A stretch of DNA of 64,000 nt, from contig NZ_AQGU01000025.1 of the NCBI RefSeq assembly GCF_014905615.1, forward strand, positions 124,001 through 188,000, written 5' to 3'. The notes beneath the pieces were generated by a model. The model was not told where the DNA came from, made no database searches, and was given only the letters and a program-made list of their open reading frames with translations. This stretch comes from Pseudoalteromonas aliena SW19. GTDB taxonomy: Bacteria > Pseudomonadota > Gammaproteobacteria > Enterobacterales > Alteromonadaceae. Of the stretch, positions 15,806 to 25,900 are shown piece after piece (position 1 is the first letter of the stretch; each line of letters begins with the position of its first letter). The position numbers and the translations under genes are program-made.

Positions 15806-17902
15806 ATGATAAGAAGATCGCTTTTTGTTCGAAACAAAATAGCTTTAAGCATAGCAGCCGCTAGCTTAGGGTTGTCTGCAGCCAGCACACAAGCTGTAAC
15901 ATTCGAAGCTGGAGGTTTTGATATAACCTTCGACTCTACTTTTTCTTACGGGCAAAGTGTCCGTGTAGAAAATAGAAACTTTGACCTAATAGGTAAAAGT
16001 AATAATCCAGCGTTTAATTGGACGGGTTATAATCCTGCAATAAACACTGTCTATTCATCGCAAGATGTGTGGGCACAACCAGGCTCTTATTCAAATAATG
16101 GTGACGCCGGTGGGTTAAACTTCGACAGTGGTGATTCATTTTCAAAACTGTTAAAAGGCACACACGACCTATCAATTAGCAAAGATAACTACGGTTTGTT
16201 TACCCGCTTTATGTACTTTTATGACTTTGCGTTAATGGATAGCGATCATGCTTACGTTAATCCAACATCAGGTCAAGGCGTTGATCCGTGTGATGATAAA
16301 GATACTAAAGAACAAAGCTGTGCAGATATTCGCTTATTAGATGCGTATGTGTGGGCTAATTTTGATTTTAATGATGGTAATAATCCTTTATCAATCCGCA
16401 TTGGTCAACAAGTTGTTAACTGGGGGGAAAGCACACTTATTTCTCACGGTATCAATATAAACCCAGTTGATATTGCGCGTTTAAAAGCGCCAGGTGCAGA
16501 GCTCAAAGAAGCTTTTATTCCTGTTGGCATGCTATGGGCTTCACTTGGTATTACTGAAAATATAACTCTTGAAGGTTTTTATCAGTACCAGTGGCATGAA
16601 ACACGTTTACCAGCAGCGGGAACTTATTTTTCAACGAATGACTTTGCGGCTGAAAACGGCTATCAACAAAACGTTCAATTAGGTTTTACATCGAACCCTG
16701 ACATCGATTTAGCATTTTTAACAAGCAGCTTAAATAATTTAACGACTAATTTTGCTCAAGTCGCTGCAGCTCGCGGTATTGACCCCTCGAGCACTGAAGG
16801 CCAAGAATTGCTTTCAAATATGTACCTTGCCCATCCAACTAAAGTTGCGTTAAAGGGTAAAGGTGATGAGGGTAAATCAGAGCCTGACGATGGTGGCCAG
16901 TATGGTTTGCGCTTAGGTATGTTTTTACCTGACTTTTATGACACCGAAATTGCGTTATACCATGTCAATTACCATAGCAGCCGCCCACTCATTTCTGGTC
17001 GAGTCTCAAACTTTACGCAAGCCTCTATAGCACAAGACTTAGCGATGCTCTCTACTACAGAAATCACACCTGATAATATATCAGATTTAAGAGCGTTTTC
17101 TAAAGCGACCAACGAATACCCTGAAGATATTAAACTCTATGGTTTGAGTTTTAATACGTCACTGGGTGAGACTGCCTTTGCAGGTGAGTTTACTTTTCGC
17201 GAAGATGAGCCACTGCAAATAGATGATGTTGAACTGCTTTATGCAGCTATGCCAGAGCAACTTGCTGTTGCTGGGCTTCGTCCTGAATTTGCTGGTATTT
17301 CACAGTTAAGTATTGGCGATGCGATTAGTGCTGTAGGACCTGGAGAACTAGCTAAAGGTTACATTGAGCGAAATACATCGCAACTACAGTTTACTGCTAC
17401 TCATTTATTTGGTCCTTCATTAGGTGCTGATAGTTGGGCTGTGGTAGGTGAGATTGGTGGTGTGCGTGTTAATAACATGCCCTCATATGACGAGACGCGT
17501 TTAAATATTTCAGGTACTGGACGAAGTGGTCGAATTTCAGGCCCTAATGCAAGTGATTACTCAACGTTGCAAATGGGATTGTCTAATGGTGCTGAACAAA
17601 AATCATTTGCGACTGCATCCTCTTGGGGTTACCGGCTGATTGCTAAAGGTGATTATTATAATATTTATAATGGTATTAATTTCTCACCACGCTTTGTTTT
17701 CTCTCACGATGTAAATGGTAGTACACCTGATCCTATGTTCTTGTTCCTTGAAGACCGTAAATCATTAGGTGCCACTATGAGCTTTAACTATCAAAATGCG
17801 TGGTCACTTGATGTGAGCTATAACTCTTTTTGGGGCGGCGGTGATATAAATACTTTTTCAGACCGCGACTACGTTTCTTTCAATTTAAAATATTCAATCT
17901 AG
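15806..17902 (+). CDS. DUF1302-family outer-membrane beta-barrel protein
   Basis: About 698 residues. A long signal peptide (IALSIAAASLGLSAASTQA) precedes a sequence rich in alternating aromatic strands and ending in an aromatic FNLKYSI, as in outer-membrane barrels. The opening FEAGGFDITFDSTFSYGQSVR and the block RIGQQVVNWGESTLI are typical of DUF1302. I take the ATG at 15806, with GGGGGAA 8 bases upstream. Members occur next to DUF1329 and RND genes in many Proteobacteria; the cargo is not established. Likely forms the outer-membrane part of an envelope transport system with the next three genes, 7 bases upstream of DUF1329. Confidence 0.88.
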   Translation: MIRRSLFVRNKIALSIAAASLGLSAASTQAVTFEAGGFDITFDSTFSYGQSVRVENRNFDLIGKSNNPAFNWTGYNPAINTVYSSQDVWAQPGSYSNNGDAGGLNFDSGDSFSKLLKGTHDLSISKDNYGLFTRFMYFYDFALMDSDHAYVNPTSGQGVDPCDDKDTKEQSCADIRLLDAYVWANFDFNDGNNPLSIRIGQQVVNWGESTLISHGININPVDIARLKAPGAELKEAFIPVGMLWASLGITENITLEGFYQYQWHETRLPAAGTYFSTNDFAAENGYQQNVQLGFTSNPDIDLAFLTSSLNNLTTNFAQVAAARGIDPSSTEGQELLSNMYLAHPTKVALKGKGDEGKSEPDDGGQYGLRLGMFLPDFYDTEIALYHVNYHSSRPLISGRVSNFTQASIAQDLAMLSTTEITPDNISDLRAFSKATNEYPEDIKLYGLSFNTSLGETAFAGEFTFREDEPLQIDDVELLYAAMPEQLAVAGLRPEFAGISQLSIGDAISAVGPGELAKGYIERNTSQLQFTATHLFGPSLGADSWAVVGEIGGVRVNNMPSYDETRLNISGTGRSGRISGPNASDYSTLQMGLSNGAEQKSFATASSWGYRLIAKGDYYNIYNGINFSPRFVFSHDVNGSTPDPMFLFLEDRKSLGATMSFNYQNAWSLDVSYNSFWGGGDINTFSDRDYVSFNLKYSI

Positions 17903-17909
17903 GGGTAAC

Positions 17910-19280
17910 ATGATTATGATAAAAAAACCTACCCTCATCGCAACCGCTTTTTGTAGTTTGTTTGCAAGCAATGCAGCACTAGCAAAACTCACTGCTGATG
18001 AAGTTGCACAATTAGGCCAAAACTTAACACCACTTGGTGCAGAGAAGGCGGGCAATGCTGATGGATCTATTCCTGCTTGGAATAATGGCATAACGACTGC
18101 TCCGGCAGGTTATGAGCCTGGTATGCATCACCTTGACCCCTTTGCAACAGATAAAGTGCTTTTCACTATTGATAAAAGTAATATCGATAAATACAAAGCG
18201 AACTTAAGCCCTGGGCAAATTGCATTATTTGAAACGTATCCTGATACATTCAAAATGCCAATTTACGAAACACGCCGTTCAGCGTCTTTCCCTCAGTTTG
18301 TTTATGATGCAACAAAACAGTTTGCAACAACGGCTGAGTTAGTTGAAGAAGGTAATGGCATTAAAAGTACTGCAATTGGGACGCCATTTCCTATTCCAAA
18401 AACGGGTTTAGAAGCAATTTGGAACCACTTATTGCGTTACCGAGGTCAGTCTATCGAACGTTTTGGTGGTCAAGCGGCTCCTACAGCATCGGGTTCTTAC
18501 AACTATGTTGGTTTTGATGAACAGCTATTAGTTAAATATTCAGATCCAAGTGCAACGCCTGCTCAGTTAAAAGATTCAAATATTTTGTTTAAATTTAAAC
18601 AAAAAGTAACCGAGCCTGCGCGTTTAGCCGGTACTGCATTACTTGTTCATGAAACAATGGATCAAATATTAACACCAAGACAAGCGTGGACTTATAACTC
18701 AGGACAACGTCGTGTGCGTCGCGCGCCAAATGTTGCATATGATGCACCAGGTACAGCCGCTGATAGCTTACGTACGACTGATGATTTTGATATGTTCAAT
18801 GGTTCGCCTAATCGTTATAACTGGACGTTGAAGGGTAAAAAAGAACTTTATATTCCATATAATAGTTATAAACTTCATAGCGATCAGCTTAAATACGATG
18901 ACATTTTAATGCCTGGCCATATTAATCCTGCACATACGCGTTACGAAAAGCACCGTGTTTGGGTTGTTGAAGCTAACCTAAAAGACGACACTCGTCATAT
19001 TTATAAAAAGCGTGTTTTTTATATTGATGAAGATAGCTGGCAAGTTCAGGTAACTGATATTTATGATAACCGTGATCAACTGTACCGTGTTGCAATGGCA
19101 TATGGTCTTAATTACTACGAAGTGCCTACACAGTGGAGTACTTTAGAAGTTTATCATGATTTGAATTCACGTCGATACTTAGCAATTGGTTTAGATAATC
19201 AAGAGAAAATGTACGACTTTTCGCAATCGTTTAACGATAACGAATTTACTTCAAGTGCACTACGTCGCGCTGGTAAATAG
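17910..19280 (+). CDS. DUF1329-family periplasmic protein
   Basis: 456 residues with a signal peptide ending ASNAALA. The DUF1329 core is recognisable: TPLGAEKAGNADGSIPAWNNG near the start and blocks such as WTYNSGQRRVRRAPNVAYD and RYEKHRVWVVEA. The family is thought to have a LolA/LolB-like lipid-binding fold, so a periplasmic carrier of lipid or another hydrophobic molecule is a reasonable inference. AGGGG precedes the ATG at 17910. It follows the DUF1302 gene by 7 bases and is followed by a terminator-like hairpin. Confidence 0.88.
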   Translation: MIMIKKPTLIATAFCSLFASNAALAKLTADEVAQLGQNLTPLGAEKAGNADGSIPAWNNGITTAPAGYEPGMHHLDPFATDKVLFTIDKSNIDKYKANLSPGQIALFETYPDTFKMPIYETRRSASFPQFVYDATKQFATTAELVEEGNGIKSTAIGTPFPIPKTGLEAIWNHLLRYRGQSIERFGGQAAPTASGSYNYVGFDEQLLVKYSDPSATPAQLKDSNILFKFKQKVTEPARLAGTALLVHETMDQILTPRQAWTYNSGQRRVRRAPNVAYDAPGTAADSLRTTDDFDMFNGSPNRYNWTLKGKKELYIPYNSYKLHSDQLKYDDILMPGHINPAHTRYEKHRVWVVEANLKDDTRHIYKKRVFYIDEDSWQVQVTDIYDNRDQLYRVAMAYGLNYYEVPTQWSTLEVYHDLNSRRYLAIGLDNQEKMYDFSQSFNDNEFTSSALRRAGK

Positions 19281-19290
19281 TCCTAAAGTT

Positions 19291-19321
19291 GGCATCTAAC
19301 TAATTGGTTAGGTGCCTTTTT
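19291..19321 (+). terminator. Terminator/attenuator inside the DUF1302-RND cluster
   Basis: GGCATCTAAC (19291-19300) pairs with GTTAGGTGCC (19307-19316), with one G-U pair, followed by T5. It lies between the DUF1329 and propeller genes and would make the two outer-membrane-side genes more abundant than the two downstream genes. Confidence 0.7.
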
Positions 19322-19410
19322 CCTTTCTCATCGCGTTTGTCTTGTTAACGCGCTGGACTTTCCTCAGTATTAAAGACAAACAATTCCTCAGTTCAAGGCG
19401 ATTAAAACTT

Positions 19411-20406
19411 ATGAAGTATTTGGTATATGCCAGCCTAATTATAAGCGGTGCGAGTATTGCGCAAGATGCTCCTAAAAATGCTATTAACGTGATCAATGCA
19501 GATAAAACCCTCTTAACCGATATCACGAGTACAGATACACACTTAATTGCTGTAGGGAAGCATGGCACGATCATTAGAAGTACTGATGGAGCTCAATGGC
19601 AACAAGCTGACGTGGTACCAACTCAAGTTTTACTTACTGCTGTTGATTTTAGTAGTGACAATAATGGTTGGGCATGTGGTCACGATGCGACAATAATTAA
19701 TACAACGGATGGTGGTGTAAACTGGCAGCTACAACAATCTAGCCCACAATTAGACAAACCATGTTTAGATATTCTTTTTAAAGACGACTTGCATGGCTTT
19801 GCTGTGGGGGCTTATGGCATGTTTTATCAAACCAGTGATGGTGGTGCGCATTGGCAAAAACGTTTTCTAGATTCATTACTTTTTAGTGAAGATAGAGAAT
19901 ACTTAAATGATTTAAAAGAAAATGATCCACAGGCATACGATGCTGAAACAGCGTCAATCTTGCCACACTTTAATCGGATAGAACAAAGTGCAAGTGGGTT
20001 GGTTTTGGTTGGTGAAATGGGCTTAATGGCAAAAAGTATGGATGCAGGCCTTACTTGGCAGCGTATAGAAGAAATTTACCCAGGTTCATTTTTTGCGTTT
20101 AATTCAGATGACGCACTCGAAGTTGTTGCAGGCTTACGTGGTAATGTATTTACTAAGCAGCGCGAAGAGCAAGATTGGCAACATTTAGAAAATGTTAAAA
20201 CGGCAACCATTAACAGTATTCTCAATTATAACAATGAACAATGGTTAATGTTGGCCAACAGTGGTGTGATTTTTCATTTAAAAGATGGGCTGCTCACTTA
20301 TGAGCAACTAGCAGATGGTAAAGCAATTCTTGATGGCGTGATTTCAAATAATAAGTTAATCATGGCAACAGAAAACGGCATTAAAGTGAAGGAGTTGACC
20401 CCTTAA
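19411..20406 (+). CDS. YCF48/BNR-type beta-propeller periplasmic protein
   Basis: About 331 residues from the ATG at 19411, which gives a good signal peptide (MKYLVYASLIISGASIA). The body has repeated Asp-box-like segments: STDGAQW, TTDGGVNW, TSDGGAHW and SMDAGLTW, as in YCF48/HCF136 propellers. In the known DUF1302-DUF1329-RND gene neighbourhoods such a protein is usually present and presumably helps assemble or couple the RND pump. Its stop overlaps the RND start as TAATG, pointing to coupled expression. Confidence 0.85.
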   Translation: MKYLVYASLIISGASIAQDAPKNAINVINADKTLLTDITSTDTHLIAVGKHGTIIRSTDGAQWQQADVVPTQVLLTAVDFSSDNNGWACGHDATIINTTDGGVNWQLQQSSPQLDKPCLDILFKDDLHGFAVGAYGMFYQTSDGGAHWQKRFLDSLLFSEDREYLNDLKENDPQAYDAETASILPHFNRIEQSASGLVLVGEMGLMAKSMDAGLTWQRIEEIYPGSFFAFNSDDALEVVAGLRGNVFTKQREEQDWQHLENVKTATINSILNYNNEQWLMLANSGVIFHLKDGLLTYEQLADGKAILDGVISNNKLIMATENGIKVKELTP

Positions 20407-22727
20407 TGCATAAAATATTAGATTTTATAGAAAAAGCGATTTTTAGGCATCGTTTGATTATGCTTATAAGTTTTGCACTTATAACGTGTTTCCTCGTATT
20501 TAAAGCGACACAGATCCAACTTGATGCCTCGTTTAACAAAAATATTCCGTTAAACCATGAATACATGAAGGTATACACGAAACACGAAACACAATTTGGC
20601 GGTGCAAATAGCATTTTAATTTCGGTGTGTGATGACAGCGGGAATATATTTAACCCTGAGTTTTTCACGCAATTGAAAGCGGTTCACGATCAACTCTATT
20701 TTATCCCAGGTGTAAATCGTCCTTTAGTAAACTCAATATTTTCTCCCAGTGCTCGTTTTGTCGAAGTAGTTGAAGATGGCTTTGCCGGCGGCCCTATTAT
20801 TCCTGCAAACTTTACAGCGGATGCGCGTGGTTTAGGCGTTGTTAAAGAAAACATCGAAAAAGCAAAAGTCGTTGGGCGAATGGTTGCTAGTGATTATTCG
20901 TGTGCGATGGTCACAGCGCAGCTTCTAGAAACTGATCCACAAACGCAGCAAAAACTAGATACGCTTTTATTTGCGCAAAAGTTAGAAAATGAACTTCGTG
21001 AACCTCTAAGTACTGACAAAGTCAGTATCCATATAATTGGCTTTGCTAAAATGGCGGGGGATATTGCTGAGGGTGCAAAAGGGGTCGTACTATTTTTTGC
21101 TATAGCGATTGCCTTTACGTTTATCATGGTGTGGTTATTTTGTGGTAGCTTAAAACTAACTATTTTACCTATTGCCTGCTCAATTATAGCCGTTATTTGG
21201 CAGTTAGGTCTACTCTCTAGTTTAGGCTTTGGCCTTGATCCTATGTCTATTTTGGTGCCATTTTTGGTGTTTGCTATTGGCGTAAGTCATGGTGTGCAAA
21301 TGATCAATGCCATTGGCAAAAAAGTAGGTGAAGGCAAAAGTACACGTATTTGTTGTCAATCGAGCTTTCGATCTTTACTGGTGCCAGGTGGCATTGCCTT
21401 GCTATCTGATACGGTTGGCTTTTTAACGTTACTCACTATTGATATCGGTATAATTCGAGAACTTGCTATAACAGCGAGCTTAGGTGTTGCCGTAATTATA
21501 TTTACTAATTTAATTTTATTACCTGTGTGGGCTTCGTACATGAAGTTTGAAGGCAGCGTGCATATTCAATCAGGCGATGCTAACAAGCCTAATATGCTCG
21601 ATAAAATTAGAGATTTACTTGTCAAAGCAACTGACCCTAAAGTCGCAAAAATGATTATCGGATTTACGTTAGTGTTATTTGCGTTAGGTTACTGGCAAGC
21701 AGATAAAATGCGCATTGGTGATTTACATGCAGGTGCGCCATCACTGCATCAAGATGCTCGTTATAATCAAGATACTTTTTTGATCTCGGATAGATACACT
21801 ATTTCATCTGATATTTTAAAAGTAATAGTAGAAGCTTACCCAGCGGCGTGTACTGAGCACGATGTGATGCAACGTATCAGTCGTTTCCAATACAAGGTAG
21901 AAAATGTTGTTGGTGTACAATCTGCGGTTAGTTTAAGTTCTGTGGCACAGTCGGTAAATGCAGGCTATAACGAAGGAAATCTAAAATGGCAAAGTTTACC
22001 ACGTAATTCGGCAAGCTTAGTCCAGTCTACCTCTCGCGTAGAAACAAGTACTGGTTTATTAAACGGTAATTGTTCTGTTATGCCAGTGATTATCTTTTTA
22101 AATGATCATAAAGCACAAACTATTGACCGTGTAATAGAGAGCGTTAAGCAATTTGCACAAGAGGAAGGCACAGATAAAGTAGCCTTTAAATTAGCATCGG
22201 GTCCAGTTGGTGTAATGGCCGCTACGAATGAATCGGTATCTGAAGCCCAGATACCGATGATGTTATATGTTTATGGCGCTGTAATTATTTTATGCTTACT
22301 GAGTTTTAAAAGTGTAAAAGCGACGATTGCTGTGGTCCTTCCACTTTATGTGGTTTCAACACTTGCACAAGCACTAATGGTACAACTGGAAATTGGTTTA
22401 ACAGTGTCTACATTACCCGTAATTGCATTAGGTGTTGGTATTGGGGTCGATTACGGTATTTATATACTCTCATCGATGATGGGCCAGCTAAAGCAAAATG
22501 TACCGCTTTCAGTGGCGTATCGTAATGCGCTAGTTGAACGTGGTAGTGCGGTCTTGTTCACTGGTATTACTCTAGCTATCGGTGTAAGTACGTGGATTTT
22601 CTCTGATTTAAAATTCCAAGTGGATATGGGAATACTGCTTACCTTCATGTTTTTAGTAAATATGCTAGGCGCAGTACTGTTATTACCTGCAATTGGTAGC
22701 CTGCTCTGGACCGACCAGAAAAAATAA
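20406..22727 (+). CDS. RND/MMPL-family envelope transporter
   Basis: 773 residues with the duplicated RND plan: one helix near residue 20, a periplasmic domain, a five-helix bundle (about 215-400), a second periplasmic domain and a final bundle (about 600-770). MMPL-like signatures are FGLDPMSILVPFLVFAIGVSHGVQM and IALGVGIGVDYGIYILS, the latter carrying the intramembrane aspartate expected for proton coupling. MMPL members export lipids or hydrophobic compounds. With the DUF1302 barrel, DUF1329 and propeller it would form a trans-envelope route; direction and cargo are unknown. Confidence 0.88.
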   Translation: MHKILDFIEKAIFRHRLIMLISFALITCFLVFKATQIQLDASFNKNIPLNHEYMKVYTKHETQFGGANSILISVCDDSGNIFNPEFFTQLKAVHDQLYFIPGVNRPLVNSIFSPSARFVEVVEDGFAGGPIIPANFTADARGLGVVKENIEKAKVVGRMVASDYSCAMVTAQLLETDPQTQQKLDTLLFAQKLENELREPLSTDKVSIHIIGFAKMAGDIAEGAKGVVLFFAIAIAFTFIMVWLFCGSLKLTILPIACSIIAVIWQLGLLSSLGFGLDPMSILVPFLVFAIGVSHGVQMINAIGKKVGEGKSTRICCQSSFRSLLVPGGIALLSDTVGFLTLLTIDIGIIRELAITASLGVAVIIFTNLILLPVWASYMKFEGSVHIQSGDANKPNMLDKIRDLLVKATDPKVAKMIIGFTLVLFALGYWQADKMRIGDLHAGAPSLHQDARYNQDTFLISDRYTISSDILKVIVEAYPAACTEHDVMQRISRFQYKVENVVGVQSAVSLSSVAQSVNAGYNEGNLKWQSLPRNSASLVQSTSRVETSTGLLNGNCSVMPVIIFLNDHKAQTIDRVIESVKQFAQEEGTDKVAFKLASGPVGVMAATNESVSEAQIPMMLYVYGAVIILCLLSFKSVKATIAVVLPLYVVSTLAQALMVQLEIGLTVSTLPVIALGVGIGVDYGIYILSSMMGQLKQNVPLSVAYRNALVERGSAVLFTGITLAIGVSTWIFSDLKFQVDMGILLTFMFLVNMLGAVLLLPAIGSLLWTDQKK

Positions 22728-22746
22728 TGTGAATAATTTTGCTCCT

Positions 22747-22780
22747 AAATGGCTAGGAATAGCCATTTATATCTATGTTT
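22747..22780 (+). terminator. Possible terminator after the RND gene
   Basis: AAATGGCTA (22747-22755) pairs with TAGCCATTT (22760-22768) around GGAA, followed by a moderately T-rich stretch. Confidence 0.5.
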
Positions 22781-22936
22781 TGTGAATAGATGACCAAATA
22801 GCTGAAATGCTTAAAATGTTTTCATCGAAAAGGCTGTTTATTAGTTGTAAAAGGGTTAGAATTTAACTGACTCCACGCTAATAAATGGCTGTACAAAATT
22901 CCTGCTCCTGAGCAGTAATAGATTAAGGAACATACA

Positions 22937-25900
22937 ATGACACGAAATGAAGGCCAAGCCTCGGTTATCCTAGATAATGTCTGTAAGCTGATCCAGAAAA
23001 AAGTTCACGCTGATAATGTGTTACTCGTTGAAAAATTCGCCAAAGCCTTGTACAGCAATATGTCTAAAGAGGATTTGGCAAACCGCAACGATAGTGACTT
23101 ATATGGCGCTGCACTAAGCCTTTGGAATTCGCTAGAAAAAAATACTAACGACGACGCTGTTATTCGCGTTTTTAATCCAGAAGTGGCAAAAGATGGCTGG
23201 CAGTCATCACATACAATTGTTGAGATTATTGCTAAAGACATGCCGTTTTTAGTTGATTCAGTTCGTATGGCCATGACTCGCGAAAATATCGCCTCTCATT
23301 TACTACTTCATAGCCCACTTAAAATTCAGCGTGATAAAAACGCTAAAATATCGGGCTTATCAAATTTAAAAGCAGAGCAAGAATCAACATCAACAAAAAC
23401 AGTGTTTTTTATTGAAATTGACCGTCAAACAGATTCTTCTGTGATTGAGTCTTTTAAGAAAGAATTAGAGTCAGTCCTTGTTGATGTGTCTGTTGCGGTA
23501 GAAGACTGGCAACCAATTCGCAAAAAATTAATTGCGGTAAATAAAGCGCTGCCAAAGCGTAGCCACAATAAAAATGAAAGTGAAGTATCAGAAACAGTCG
23601 AATTTTTAGATTGGTTAGTTAAAGATAACTTTACCTTAATGGGTTACCGCGAATATGAGTTAAGCCCAGTGCAGGGTGATTATCAACTTAAAGGTAAAAT
23701 GGAAACAAGCCTTGGTTTGATGAAAAACTCGACTGAAGAGCACACGCGCTTACTTTCTGAATTACCAGAAGTGGCACGTCAAGAAGCGCGCAGTAGCAAT
23801 TTGCTTATTTTAACAAAAACAAATTCACTTTCTCGCGTTCACCGTCCTGCTTATATCGACTACGTTGGCATTAAGCGCTTTGATGAGGAAGGTAATGTTA
23901 TTGGTGAAGATCGCTTTATTGGTTTGTTCTCATCAAATTTTTATAACAACAGCGCCTCAGATGTACCTGTTCTTAAAAGTAAAATTAATCGCATCATGGA
24001 TATGTGTGATTTTGCTAAAGGCACGCATGCGTACAAAGCGGTACTGAATATCTTAGAAACGTATCCACGTGATGAGCTTGTTCAAGCACGTGAAAGTGAG
24101 CTGTTAGAAGTTGCCACCGGTGTTTTACAGGTACAAGAACGTGATATGTGCCGCTTATTTGTGCGAAAAGATGCCTATGGTCGCTTTTTCTCTTGCATGG
24201 TGTATGTACCACGAGAGCGTTACAACACAGCATTACGCCGAGAAACGCAAGCTATTTTAGGCAATGCATTTAATTCTGACGACAAAGTCGAATTTACTAC
24301 TTATTTTTCTGAGTCAACACTGGCGCGTACTCATTATACCGTTCGTGTGACCGACAACAATATCGAATATAATGTGAAAGACATCGAAAACAACTTAGTA
24401 GAAGCTGCCCGAACATGGGAAGATAAATTACAATCTGCATTGCTAGAATCTGCTGGCGAAGCACGCGGAAACGATTTAAATCGTAAATATTGCAATGCAT
24501 TTGCGCGCTCATATAAAGATGAAGTTTTACCTAGCGCAGCCGTTGTCGATATTGAAAAGTTAGAATTACTAACCGATGAAAATAAGCTGGAAATGCTTTT
24601 TTATCGCCCGCAAGAAGAAGCCAACAGTAATATTGTACGCTTAAGCTTATTCCATAAAGATGAGCCGATTCATTTATCGGATGTAATGCCGATGCTTGAA
24701 AACTTCGGTTTACGTGTTGTAGGTGAAACACCTTACTCAGTTAAAACCAGTGATGGTCGCATTAATTGGATCATGGATTTCTCTATGCTGATAGACAGTA
24801 AAGGGATGGCTGATTTTGATAAAGTGTCTGCTCGTTTTCGCGCAGCGTTAACTAATGTTTGGGCTAATCGCTTAGAAAATGATGGTTTTAACCGTTTAGT
24901 ACTCATGGGTGGCTTGGCTGGACGTGAAGCTTCAATTCTTCGCGCTTATGCTAAATACATGCGCCAAATTGGTGTTACCTTCTCGCAAACGTATATTGAA
25001 AGTACATTTGCTAACTACCCAAACATTGCCGCGCAGATTGTTAACTTATTTGCTAAAAAATTCTCAGTTAAAGCACCCGCCAGTGCAAAAACAATAGAGA
25101 AACTTATTGCTCAGGTTTACTTAGAACTTGAGAATGTAGCGAACCTTGATGATGACCGCATTATCCGTTTATATGTTGATATGATTGTAGCTACACTTCG
25201 TACCAACTATTATCAAAAAGATGCACAAGGGCAGTTTAAATCGTATGTTTCATTTAAGATTCAACCTAGCTTAATTCCGGATGTGCCATTACCTCTACCA
25301 GCATTTGAGATTTTTGTTTATTCGCCTCGCGTAGAAGGTGTGCATTTACGTTACGGAAAAGTAGCGCGTGGTGGACTTCGTTGGTCAGACCGTCGTGAAG
25401 ATTTCCGCACTGAAGTACTTGGCTTAGTTAAAGCACAACAAGTTAAGAATACAGTAATTGTACCTGTTGGTTCTAAAGGTGGTTTTGTATGTAAACAGCT
25501 ACCGACTGAACGCGAAGCGTTTATTAAAGAAGGGCAAGAGTGCTATAAAATCTTTATTCGTGGTCTATTAGATATTACAGACAATATTGAGCGCGGTGAA
25601 ATAGTGCCGGCTAAAGATGTTGTACGTCACGATGAAGACGATGCGTATTTAGTGGTTGCGGCCGATAAAGGAACTGCTACGTTCTCAGATATCGCAAACG
25701 GTATTGCTAACGAATATAATTTCTGGCTGGGCGATGCATTTGCTTCAGGTGGCTCTGTCGGTTATGACCACAAGAAGATGGGTATTACCGCTAAAGGTGC
25801 ATGGGAGTCGGTAAAACGTCATTTCCGTGAAATGGATATTGATTGTCAGACGACAGACTTTACCGTTGTTGCAATTGGTGACATGGCGGGGGACGTATTT

